From assembly GCA_963664285.2 (NCBI GenBank), contig CAXXNX010000064.1, positions 4,580 through 68,579 on the forward strand: a stretch of DNA of 64,000 bases, in the 5' to 3' direction. Of this stretch, positions 39,548-48,984 are shown piece after piece. Each line of letters opens with the position of its first letter. The first letter of the stretch is position 1. The notes below the pieces were generated by a model. The model was given only the letters and a program-made list of their open reading frames with translations. It did not search any database and was not told the DNA's origin. The position numbers and the translations under genes are program-made. The stretch comes from JAJCYL01 sp963664285 (GTDB lineage Bacteria > Bacteroidota > Bacteroidia > Cytophagales > Cyclobacteriaceae).

Positions 39548-41451
39548 TGGTTCAGTTATTCTGACGACCATACTTTTCAAGCGGTCAGCGCCTACAAGAG
39601 CTTTTTATCCGGAGTCATAGAGACCCCCAATATTGATCGTCTGGCTGTTGAAGGTCTGCTTTTTGAAAACGCCTTCTGTACGAATTCCATCTGTTCACCG
39701 GCAAGAGCAAGCGTACTGACAGGGAAATACAGTCATAAGAATGGTGTCAAAACCATTGATGTGAGTTTCGATGGCAGCCAGCAGACCTTTCCAAAGCTGC
39801 TTCAGGAGGCCGGATATTATACAGGCATAGTTGGTAAATGGCACTTGAGGTCACAACCAACTGGATTCGATTATTATAATGTCCTTAATGGCCAGGGGTC
39901 CTACTTTGACCCGACTGTGAGTGAGTCCGGAAATCCCTGGTGGATAGTTGAAGGTGGTGATCCGGATATTCCTTTTTGGCAGGTAGAAGCAGGTAAGCCC
40001 GGAGGCATTAACCGGGACGGATTGACAAAATATAAGGGGTATGCAACTGACATCATTACGGACCTCTCATTGGATTTTCTAAAAGAACGACCAAAAGACA
40101 AACCATTCCTTTTGATGTATCACCATAAAGCACCTCATGACTTTTTTAGTTATGATCCAAAACATGCAGGACGCTTTGAGGGTATTGACATTCCGGAGCC
40201 ATCTAATTTATTTGATGATTACAAAAATCGAGGGGAAACCATTAGGAGAGCTACCCAAAAAATTTATATGAAGTTCGACGAGCAATCAGGTAAATCCGAA
40301 CAACTGCTTGTGGACAGAAGGATAGTACGGGAGAATAGGATCATGGGAGACTTTTTTAGCCTTGCACAATTGCAAAAGGTGTTGCACGCAAACAAGTCCC
40401 ACGAGTTTGATTATGTTCTGGACATTGGCAATGAATCTGATCAAACTGAAGGCAAGGACATTAGATCTCTGGCAGGAACTGAATGGCGTATTGTCAACGA
40501 TGCGGAAGACTATCATTACAGGTTTATAACTGATGATGAGTTTATTCTTTCTAGTGGGCAATCTGGCGAAGGCATGACCGGAAACTATCGGCAAATGGGA
40601 GAGCGTGTGGTGCTTAACATCGACGATTTTTCCTGGGAAGGTGCTTATGATGGTAAAGCATTTAAACTTGGTTCCAACCTGGTAGAGGACAATTTTTCCG
40701 CTGAAGAGATTCGGAAAATAGCTTATCAGATGTACATCAAGGCTTATTTGCGCTGTGTGGTCTCCATAGATGAAAACATCGGACGTGTATTGAAATATCT
40801 TGATGATGAAGGCCTCGCAGAAAATACCATCGTTATATATACATCTGACCAGGGAATGTTCCTGGGTGAGCATGGTCTTTTTGACAAGCGATTCATGTAC
40901 GATGAATCATTGCGTATTCCGCTGATGATCAGGTATCCTAAAGAGATCAAACCAGGATCGGTCAGTGAGGATTTTGCACTAAATGTCGATTTCGCCCCAA
41001 CATTTTTGGATTATGCAGGCATTGAAATCCCGGGTGACATGGACGGGGCGAGTCTCAGGCCAATTTTGAATGGCAATACTCCGGATAACTGGAGAACTGG
41101 ACGGGGCGAGTCTCAGGCCAATTTTGAAATATGTACTACCGATACTGGATGCACCGTGGCAATTTCAACCTGGCCGGACATTATGGTATCAGATCGGAAC
41201 GTTTTAAGTTGATTTTTTACTATGGTCAGCCATTGGACGCGAAGGGTGCTTTTGAGGAATCAACTCCTCTGGAATGGGAATTATTTGATCTTGTAAAAGA
41301 TCCCAAGGAAATGAATAATGTATATAATGATCCGACTTACCAGGAGCAAATCCAAACCCTTAAGACCAAATTGTTGGACCTAAAAAAACAATATGACGAT
41401 ACAGATGATAGCTACCCGGAAATGGCGGAAGTAAGTCAGCACTACTGGTAA
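39548..41451 (+). pseudogene. type I sulfatase with an inserted beta domain, truncated and frameshifted
   Basis: Frame opens after a TAG at 39545 with YSDDHTFQAVSAYKS; the usual NxLxIMSDDH start is damaged by IS1380 copy G. The formylglycine site CSPARASVLTGKY starts at 39692. Metal-ligand region: YTSDQGMFLGEHGLFDKR. Between about 40230 and 40750 there is an extra segment of about 130 residues with a lipocalin-like look (RSLAGTEWRIVNDAED...SGQSGEGMTGNY), absent from sulfatase 2. A 31-bp direct repeat (41040-41070, 41098-41128) adds about 29 bp and breaks the frame; the tail resumes at 41131 (MYYRYWMHRGNFN). It would desulfate polysaccharides outside the cytoplasm. Confidence 0.82.
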
Positions 41452-41608
41452 ATGGTTATTTGATGCACGCAGCAGCACAATTCTTTTACTTTCTAACATT
41501 TAATAAGTAGCTTTCGAAGCTGAATTATATACCTAACTTAAATTATTTACACCAACCTTAAAAATAGTCTGAGTAAGGGCTACTTTTAAAGCTAATAAAC
41601 CAATAAAC

Positions 41609-42841
41609 ATGGATGACCATAATTACAAGAAACTTTTTTACGGCAGCTGTTTTGCTTTGACCACCACCGCTTTGTCTTTCAGCATCAGGGCAGGGATACT
41701 TCCACAGCTTGGGAGAGAACTCAGCTTATCCGCTGAACAATTGGGTTACATTAACATGATGTGGTTTTTGGGGTTTCCCATTTCCATGATCATCGGTGGC
41801 CTGATTTATAACACTGTAGGTGGAAAATTAATTATGCAGTTTGCATTTTTTGCCCACGCCATAGGTGTAATCATGACCATTTACTCCGGTAGTTATTTCG
41901 GCCTTATGATATCTACATTGCTAATCGGCCTGGCTAACGGATGTACGGAAGCCGCCTGTAACCCTATGATCGCGGATGCTTATGAAGGAAACACGATGAG
42001 CAGAATGATGAATCGCTTTCATATGTGGTTTCCCGGAGGTATCGTAATCGGTAGCCTAGTCTCCAAATTTATGACAGATGCAGGCTTTGGATGGGAATCA
42101 CAAATTTGGATTATTATGCTTCCCACATTAGCTTATGCTTACTATTTCTGGGGCGAAAGCTGGCCAAAAGCAAGAACCGAGGCGGAAGGTTCACTTTCAG
42201 GAAATATAAGAGCCATGATCTCACCATTATTTATTTTTATAATGGCTTGCATGGCGCTGACTGCAATTACCGAATTTGGCCCTCAACAATGGGTTGGTTT
42301 GATATTGGCCAAGAGTGGTGCTCAACCCATGTTGATCCTGGCACTGGTAACGGGTTTGATGGCCGTGGCAAGATATTTTGGTGGAGAGGTGGTTCATAAA
42401 TTCGATCAGACTGGCGTACTTCTTGGATCAGCGGTCTTGGCTACCATTGGAATTTTTCTATTCAGTACGCAAACTGGAGCCATGGCTTACGTGGCGGCCA
42501 TCTTTTTTGCCCTGGGTATTGCTTATTTCTGGCCAAATATGCTTGGCTTTATTGCGGATTACATACCAAACAGTGGTGCCATTGGATTGTCGATTATCGG
42601 GGCAGTGGGTATGTTTTCCACTTCGATATTCCAGCCGATCATTGGCAACTGGATTGATTCCGACCAAGCCGTAGCTGCTGCTAGCGGGCTGACTGGTGAT
42701 GAGTTGGAATTGGTTGCTGGTCAAGCGACGTTGGCCACAATGATCTCGTTTCCGGGGATCTTGATCGTATTGTTTACCATACTGTTAATATGGATGCGAA
42801 AGATAAAGGCCGATCAGAAAGCTAAAGAGGAAGTAGCGTAA
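41609..42841 (+). CDS. MFS transporter
   Basis: 410 aa, about 12 membrane segments, intact. Major facilitator features: the loop 2-3 region GLIYNTVGGKLIMQ and a charged central loop (WGESWPKARTEAEGSL). Its position opens a run of five co-directional genes (isomerase, hydrolase, two ThuA proteins, sulfatase), which suggests uptake of a sugar or sugar acid released from a polysaccharide. Substrate not deducible. Gap to the next gene is 46 bp. Confidence 0.88.
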   Translation: MDDHNYKKLFYGSCFALTTTALSFSIRAGILPQLGRELSLSAEQLGYINMMWFLGFPISMIIGGLIYNTVGGKLIMQFAFFAHAIGVIMTIYSGSYFGLMISTLLIGLANGCTEAACNPMIADAYEGNTMSRMMNRFHMWFPGGIVIGSLVSKFMTDAGFGWESQIWIIMLPTLAYAYYFWGESWPKARTEAEGSLSGNIRAMISPLFIFIMACMALTAITEFGPQQWVGLILAKSGAQPMLILALVTGLMAVARYFGGEVVHKFDQTGVLLGSAVLATIGIFLFSTQTGAMAYVAAIFFALGIAYFWPNMLGFIADYIPNSGAIGLSIIGAVGMFSTSIFQPIIGNWIDSDQAVAAASGLTGDELELVAGQATLATMISFPGILIVLFTILLIWMRKIKADQKAKEEVA

Positions 42842-42887
42842 TCATTAGAAATGAACAATTAACAGATATTTAAAACTTCGTTGTTAA

Positions 42888-43730
42888 ATGAAAGTAGGAA
42901 TGAATATGTTGCTCTGGACCAATCATGTGACAGAGCAACATTTCCCCGTTTTTGAGAAACTAAAGGACGCGGGATATGAAGGCATAGAGCTGCCACTTGG
43001 TGATGGAGATGTCGCTCACTACAATGCTATCGGCAATCGTATCGCCGATATGAACATGGGTGTAACTTGTGTGACTTCACTTTTAGAGGACACAAATATT
43101 GCCAGTCCCGATCCCGCCATCAGGCAGGCAGGTCTCGACAGGTTGAAGTGGGCCATTGATGTGGCGCAAGCAGCCAATGCTGAAGTAATTTGCGGTCCCA
43201 TTCATTCTGCATTTGCCTATTTCACCAGGCAACCGCCGACGGCTGATGAAAAAAAATGGAGCGCTGAAATGCTACACAAAGCAGGGGAGTATGCACAACA
43301 GGCAAATATTATGTTAGCACCTGAAGCTCTGAATCGGTTTGAATGTTATTTGGTCAATACCATGGCAGATCTCAAGGAATTAGTAGACAAGGTTGATCAT
43401 CCCCAAGTTGGTGCAATATATGACACTCACCATGCCAATGTGGAGGAGAAAAGTCAACTGGAGGCGATTCAATGCATTGCACCACATCTGAAACATGTTC
43501 ACATCAGTGAAAATGATCGCGGAACACCGGGCAGAGGGCAGATCAATTGGGATGAAGTTTTTAGTGCTTTGAAAGCAGTTAATTACGATGGATGGATCAC
43601 CATAGAAGCATTCAGTACGGCAATCCCCGACTTTGCAAATGCGATTAATGTGTGGCGTGACTTTTCACCCTCTGATGAAATCTACCAGGAGGGATTCAAA
43701 TTTATCCAGCAGAAATGGAATGGAACTTAA
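42888..43730 (+). CDS. hydroxypyruvate isomerase-like / sugar phosphate epimerase (TIM barrel)
   Basis: 280 aa AP-endonuclease-2-type TIM barrel. Starts MKVGMNMLLWTNHVTEQHFP. Metal ligands are expected in IMLAPEALNRFECY (Glu), GAIYDTHHANVEEKS (Asp-x-x-His), HLKHVHISENDRGTPGRGQI (His, then the RGTPGRGxIxW motif of D-tagatose 3-epimerase/hydroxypyruvate isomerase relatives) and WITIEAFS (Glu). Probably epimerises or isomerises a keto-sugar in the cytosol. Follows the MFS gene by 46 bp; 19 bp before the next start, so operonic. Confidence 0.88.
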   Translation: MKVGMNMLLWTNHVTEQHFPVFEKLKDAGYEGIELPLGDGDVAHYNAIGNRIADMNMGVTCVTSLLEDTNIASPDPAIRQAGLDRLKWAIDVAQAANAEVICGPIHSAFAYFTRQPPTADEKKWSAEMLHKAGEYAQQANIMLAPEALNRFECYLVNTMADLKELVDKVDHPQVGAIYDTHHANVEEKSQLEAIQCIAPHLKHVHISENDRGTPGRGQINWDEVFSALKAVNYDGWITIEAFSTAIPDFANAINVWRDFSPSDEIYQEGFKFIQQKWNGT

Positions 43731-43749
43731 TTAATATTGATCAGATATC

Positions 43750-44550
43750 ATGAGTTACTACGCTGATTCAAATGGAACAAAAATATTCTATCAAATAAGA
43801 GGAGAGGGTGAATCTCTGATTCTGTTGATGGGTTTTGGGGCAGATGGCAATGTTTGGGAAAAACATGTGGCAGAATATGAGAAGCATTTCAAATGCTTTA
43901 TTCTGGATAACCGTGGGGTGGGTCTTTCGGATCAACCAAAAGGCCCATATACAACCAAAATGATGGCGGAAGATACTGTCGCGGTTATGAATCATGTCGG
44001 AATCGAAAATACCAGAGTAGCAGGTATTTCAATGGGTGGAGCGATTGCCCAACAGCTCACCTTGAATCATCCTGACAGGGTAAGAAGTATTGCCCTAATC
44101 AGTACATGGCCGAAGTTTAATAATTATGCCAAAACCGTTTATGAGAATCTCAAGAAACTTCGTCCTACCAGCAAACCGGACGTTTTCATGGAGCTGTTGC
44201 AGCTTTGGATCTTTGCTCCACCATTTTACGAAGGTGGAATGTCAGGCCTGAAAGAAGGCCAGGCAGGGGCGGCCAGCAACCCAAATCCACAATCTCAGGA
44301 CGGATTTGAAGGGCAATTGGATGCTTGTATTAATCATGATGTAGTAGCCAGATTGCCGGAAATAGAAGTACCCACTTTAATTACCATTGGTGATATGGAC
44401 ATCTTTACACCACCGGCATTTTCGAAGGTCCTCCATGAGGGGATCAAAGGCTCTCAATATGTCTCATTTCCTGAGGGAGGGCATGTCCATCATTGGGAAG
44501 ACCTGGAGAGATTCAATAAGGTTACCACCGAATTTTTATTAAGTAATTAA
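43750..44550 (+). CDS. alpha/beta-fold hydrolase
   Basis: 266 aa. Alpha/beta hydrolase: oxyanion region ILLMGFGADGNVWEKHV, nucleophile elbow GISMGGAIAQQ (Ser about 98), acid in TIGDMDIFTPP, and catalytic His in PEGGHVHHWEDL. Resembles 3-oxoadipate enol-lactonase-type proteins, but a specific ester or lactone substrate cannot be assigned; in this operon a sugar lactone would make sense (inference). No signal peptide, so cytosolic. Intact. Confidence 0.88.
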   Translation: MSYYADSNGTKIFYQIRGEGESLILLMGFGADGNVWEKHVAEYEKHFKCFILDNRGVGLSDQPKGPYTTKMMAEDTVAVMNHVGIENTRVAGISMGGAIAQQLTLNHPDRVRSIALISTWPKFNNYAKTVYENLKKLRPTSKPDVFMELLQLWIFAPPFYEGGMSGLKEGQAGAASNPNPQSQDGFEGQLDACINHDVVARLPEIEVPTLITIGDMDIFTPPAFSKVLHEGIKGSQYVSFPEGGHVHHWEDLERFNKVTTEFLLSN

Positions 44551-44597
44551 CCCAGTGTGATTTGCAATATTGATATACTAATTAAAGAACAAAGACA

Positions 44598-45719
44598 ATG
44601 AAATCAGTTTATTATTTTCTACTCAGTCTCCTGCTTGTGGCATGTGGAAGTCCCAGCAGTACGACCAGTCAAGAGGCCGGTACTACCGAAGAGGCCGCGC
44701 AACAATGGTTGTCCTATGACGGAAATGGCAACATGCCTCATGTTGTACTTATCTCCGGAGATGAGGAGTACCGATCCGAGGAATCACTACCTCAATTGGC
44801 TAAAATTTTATCCACTCACCATGGTTTCAAAACTACTGTGCTCTTTGCCCAGGATCCGGAAAAGCCCGGCATTTTAAATCCTAATTATGTGAACAATATT
44901 CCTGGTTTGGAAAGTCTTGAATCCGCCGATATGATGGTGATTTTCACGCGATTCAGGGCCTTACTGGATGACCAGATGCAGTATATAGACAATTATTTAA
45001 AGAGTGGTAAACCGGTATTGGGAATAAGAACATCAACCCATGCGTTTGATTTTAGAGAAACTGATTTTGAATCTAATTTTACCCACTATAGTAACTTTTA
45101 TAAAGAAGATGATGCATGGAATGAAGGGTTTGGGAGGTTCATTTTGGGTGAAAAATGGATCTCTCACCATGGCGATCACCGCCATCAGAGTACGCGGGGA
45201 ATTACTGCACCTGGAGCAGAAGGGCACCCTATCCTCACAGGAATTGAAGAAGGAGAGATCTGGGGTCCCACCGATGTTTATGGCGTACGACTACCCCTGC
45301 CAGGGGATTCTCAACCAATTGTTTTGGGCCAGGTAGTGAATCGTGCCGCTGAATATGATGAGAATGATCCACTCTATGGCATGAGGTTCACTGACAATGA
45401 AGTTGCAGGTGAAGTAGAAGAAGATGGCGAGATTTTCAATCCAAATGACCCTTTAATGCCTGTGATCTGGACAAAAAGTTATCAGTTGCCCGGAGGAACC
45501 CAGGGTAAGGCTTTGGCCACCACCATCGGATCTTCAACGGACATGCTGACCGAAGGTACCCGCCGGATGTTGGTGAACGGTGTATTCTGGTGCCTTGATT
45601 TAGAGGTCCCTGCAAAAGCCAAGGTTGACCTGGTCGGTACTTACGAACCAAGTCCCTATGCCTTCGTGGAGATGGATTACTGGATCGAGAAGAATCAAAG
45701 TATCTCAGATCTACAATAA
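44598..45719 (+). CDS. ThuA-like lipoprotein 1
   Basis: 373 aa. Lipoprotein signal (MKSVYYFLLSLLLVACGS; Cys 16), then a class-I glutamine-amidotransferase-like ThuA fold: VVLISGDEEYRSEESLPQLA, LESADMMVIFTRFRALLDDQ, KPVLGIRTSTHAFDF, and ...KALATTIGSSTDML. ThuA proteins are linked to trehalose or other disaccharide use, probably with 3-keto-sugar metabolism; the biochemical role is still vague. Probably the fourth gene of the MFS operon (47 bp after the hydrolase). Confidence 0.85.
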   Translation: MKSVYYFLLSLLLVACGSPSSTTSQEAGTTEEAAQQWLSYDGNGNMPHVVLISGDEEYRSEESLPQLAKILSTHHGFKTTVLFAQDPEKPGILNPNYVNNIPGLESLESADMMVIFTRFRALLDDQMQYIDNYLKSGKPVLGIRTSTHAFDFRETDFESNFTHYSNFYKEDDAWNEGFGRFILGEKWISHHGDHRHQSTRGITAPGAEGHPILTGIEEGEIWGPTDVYGVRLPLPGDSQPIVLGQVVNRAAEYDENDPLYGMRFTDNEVAGEVEEDGEIFNPNDPLMPVIWTKSYQLPGGTQGKALATTIGSSTDMLTEGTRRMLVNGVFWCLDLEVPAKAKVDLVGTYEPSPYAFVEMDYWIEKNQSISDLQ

Positions 45720-45812
45720 CGAAACATATGGACATTTTAAAAAGAGGCCGTCTCAAAAGCAATAATTCGACCAATTCCTGAGGAATCGAAGGATCTCATT
45801 TGTCTGATAATT

Positions 45813-47836
45813 AGTGTCTGTATGAAAACAGGCTAATATGCTGATTATCCATCATATTCGTATTTTTTCCATCAAATCAGCGCTGAATTATTCTCGAATC
45901 TGATTCAGTAGAATTATCAAATTCACAAATATTATCAAGAACAGTTGCGTTGTAGCCTGTTAATTGGCCATTTGAAGGTTTTCCATTCAAAAACCCCAAA
46001 GAATTCACTTTGAGATTCGCAGGCTTTTTGGTCTGTCGGGGAGTAAAATCCCTGTCCTTTTTTTGTTCATTCAGTGTAGAAAAGAAACGATTTTTTCGGT
46101 TGGTTTATCAGGATTAATCATTATATTGCATATAACCGATATAAATACAAACCATGAGGAAATCCTTCCAGCCCCAACTTACCCTGGGATGCACACCCAT
46201 CGAGCAAGTAGAGGCTCCGGTGAAAACTAAAAGCCACTTAGCTGCCCTGGCAGCCGCCCTTCAATATATCTATGTCCAACCTGAATGGAACCAGCGTATT
46301 TTTGAATTACTTTCTTCCAAACTCATTGAGGGAAAGAAAAAGACGGGCCGTGAGGGTATGAGTCTGTGGGAGGTCTTCGTATTGGCCCAGGTGCGCCTGT
46401 GCATGAACATCTCTTACGATGAGTTACACCATATCTCCAATTACGACACGTTGGTACGGGGCATTATGGGGGTGCTACCTACCGACTACTCTGTGGGCAA
46501 ACAGTATAAGTACCAGAACATTTATGACAATGTGACCTTGCTGGACGATGAACTGCTCATCGGCATCAATGATGTAATCGTAGCAGCAGGTCACCAGGTG
46601 TTTAAAAAAAAGGAAAAACCGGAGGGGAGGAAGTTGCCTTGCGTTGCAAGACCGATAGTTTCGTGGTAGAAACCGACACCCACTTTCCTACCGACTACAA
46701 CCTGCTATGGGACAGTGCCAGAAAGTGTATAGATGTAGCTGATTTATTGGTCTCAAAAAGGTATTTTACTGGCTGGCGTAAGTCCGGGGATTGGCGCAGA
46801 TCCCTCAAAAGGCTGATGCGCAGCGTGGGCAGGACCACCGGCTCAGGAGGAAAAAACAAAGAGGAGCGGGTAGAGCAGGCTGCCACTTCCTATCTGACTA
46901 AAGCCCGTGCTTTGAGCAAGAAAGTGGGCCAAATGTTGGAAAAACATCAGGGAAACTCTATCGAGGAGTTCGCAGCCCTGATGGCATTGACCTATTATCT
47001 TGAGATGTTGGAAAAGCACATCGAGTTGCTCGACAGGCGGTTGATCAGAGCAGAGACCATTCCCCATGCCGAAAAAGTCTTTTCCATCTTTCAACCTTAT
47101 GCCGAAATGATCAAAAAAGGCAAACTGCACCCCAATGTGGAGATCGGTAAGAATCTGGCCATCACTTCGGATCAATACCATTTACTCATAGACTGGCAAA
47201 TAGCTGAAAAACAAACCGACAACCAACTTACCCTATCAATTGCCCGGCGTATCGCTGAGAAATACCCCATCCAAAGCCTGAGCACCGACAAGGGGTTTTC
47301 CGATAAAGAGGATAAAGCAACTCTGCAAACCTTCATCCCAGAAGTGATCATGCCTAAAAAGGGTAGGTTAAACAAAGAAGAAAAAGCCATCGAATCAGCG
47401 CCAGCCTTCAAAAGGTTGAAAAACAAGCATTCTGCTATCGAATCCAACATTAATGAGCTGGAACACCGGGGATTGGACCGATGCCCGAACCGTACCCGCA
47501 AAACTTTCAATAGCTACATCGGGTTGGCCATTACTGCCTACAACCTTCACAAGATCGGGCGTAAACTCCAGGCTGACCGTCTGGCCGCCCAGCAGCAAGC
47601 CAATTGCCAGAAACAAGCAGCTTAATCACCTTTTAGCTGTTTAATAAGGATTAGGCACTGGCAGAAGTGCGTCCTGGCCAGGCTAAAACCCGGCTATTTT
47701 TATCAAAAACCATCAAAAACAATGAATAAAAGCAAAGTCACCCTTTATTAGTCAGCAAGGTGAGTGATTTTTTCATTGTTCCATTTTAAGCAATATTTTA
47801 ATACGACCTAAAACTCGCTGTTTTCTTAGAGACACT
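45813..47836 (+). mobile_element. ISNCY-like element, copy 2
   Basis: 2024 bp, plus orientation, flanked by AATT (45809-45812 and 47837-47840). Ends AGTGTCTGTATGAAAACAGG and complement of AGTGTCTCTAAGAAAACAGC. One bp shorter than copy 1 because of an A run. Confidence 0.9.
46154..47625 (+). pseudogene. ISNCY-like transposase, frameshifted
   Basis: Same protein as 10138-11610, but the A run after GTGTTT has eight A instead of nine (about 46614-46621), splitting it into 46154-46669 and a second frame up to 47625. Other differences are few (for example TLGCTP versus TLRCTP). It may make product only by slippage. Confidence 0.87.
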
Positions 47837-47914
47837 AATTAACAAGTTAAGGAATTGAGATTCTTCGCTTTGCTCTGAAAAAGGAGCTTTTGAGACGGCC
47901 TCTTACTACTACTC

Positions 47915-48868
47915 ATGCAGATCTATTACAGACAACAAATATGTTTTATATTTCTTTTTCTCCTGGTGCTGGCCAGTAGCGCCCAGCACCTGTACCAGAA
48001 ACCCAAACCACTCAGACCTAAGCAAGAATTGGAGAAGATTATCGGTGAAGTTTCTGCCCAATCTGTTTCAAGACCAATTCAGGTGGTGTGGGTCTATGGT
48101 TATGATGAGCATCATATTGCCGGGGCTCATGATTATGTAAAAGTCAAAGACCTTATGACAGGTATGCTGCAAGACATACCGAATGTGACAGTGGATGCGG
48201 CTTTTGAATTTCCCTCTGCTCAGCAATTTGAAACAGCCGACCTGCTGGTGATGTACCTCCATCTGCCACAATTGAAAAAAAAGCAATTTGAATCGTTGAA
48301 AAATTATGTTAAAAACGGTGGCGGAATAGTTTCCCTGCATGAAACGGCCATTATGCGTCCGGCATCAAAAGGTAAGTTGCTGAGTGAATGCCTGGGATCT
48401 GCCTGGAACGAAGGCACCTCAAAATGGGGTGCTATTTTCGACGAGATTAACATTGACAATAAGCATGCGGTGTTCAGGGGATTTCCCGAGACCCTCACCA
48501 TTTCGGACGAATTTTACTGGGATCTCTACCAGGAAGAGGCGATGAAAATATTGGGATCGGTGCGGACCGGGCCTGATGAAGACAGTGATGGTCCAGTGGC
48601 TGAGGAGCTCCTTTCTAAGACTGAGTCACCAGTTTTCTGGACTTATGAATTAGGCAAGGGAAAAGTATTCGGGACCACAACCGGCCACCATACCTTCACC
48701 TATTATGATCCTGAATTCCGTATCATTCTCTTTCGTGCCATGGCCTGGGTCGTTAATGAGCAGCCAGACCCTTTTATGCCGTTGGTTTTTGAAGGGATCA
48801 CCGATGACAATGGAATGGTGGGAATTACGGAAGATCTGAGGAACTGGATAGGCAAGAGAAGGAAATAG
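47915..48868 (+). CDS. ThuA-like protein 2, secreted
   Basis: 317 aa with a signal peptide (ICFIFLFLLVLASSAQ). ThuA fold: IQVVWVYGYDEHHIAGAHDY, ETADLLVMYLHLPQLKKKQ, YVKNGGGIVSLHETAIMRP, GKVFGTTTGHHTFTYYDPEF, FRAMAWVVNEQPDPFMPLVF. Differs from ThuA 1 in length and sequence, so it is not a recent duplicate. The ISNCY-split inverted-repeat element ends 12 bp before the ATG and may have uncoupled it from the upstream operon. Intact. Confidence 0.87.
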   Translation: MQIYYRQQICFIFLFLLVLASSAQHLYQKPKPLRPKQELEKIIGEVSAQSVSRPIQVVWVYGYDEHHIAGAHDYVKVKDLMTGMLQDIPNVTVDAAFEFPSAQQFETADLLVMYLHLPQLKKKQFESLKNYVKNGGGIVSLHETAIMRPASKGKLLSECLGSAWNEGTSKWGAIFDEINIDNKHAVFRGFPETLTISDEFYWDLYQEEAMKILGSVRTGPDEDSDGPVAEELLSKTESPVFWTYELGKGKVFGTTTGHHTFTYYDPEFRIILFRAMAWVVNEQPDPFMPLVFEGITDDNGMVGITEDLRNWIGKRRK

Positions 48869-48892
48869 GTACTGTTTATAAAGGTTAATATA

Positions 48893-48970
48893 ATGCGGAG
48901 GATTACAACTTTCTTACTGCTGTCATCAGTAATTTATTATTCTTGTGAAAAAGATATAGAAGGTATTTGA
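48893..48970 (+). pseudogene. 25-codon lipoprotein leader remnant
   Basis: ATG at 48893 reads MRRITTFLLLSSVIYYSCEK and stops five codons later (TGA 48968-48970). It has a classical lipoprotein signal with Cys 18 but no mature domain, so it looks like the 5' stub of a gene whose body was deleted. Located between ThuA 2 and sulfatase 2, in the same direction. Confidence 0.45.
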
Positions 48971-48984
48971 AAAACGCACTTGAT

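Larger units (their letters stand above)
45744..47902. repeat. 131-bp inverted-repeat (MITE-like) element, split by ISNCY copy 2
   Basis: Ends GAGGCCGTCTCAAAAGC (45744) and its complement (to 47902). Without ISNCY copy 2 and one AATT the element would be about 131 bp. No ORF. It lies between the two ThuA genes, 12 bp before the second start. Confidence 0.65.
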
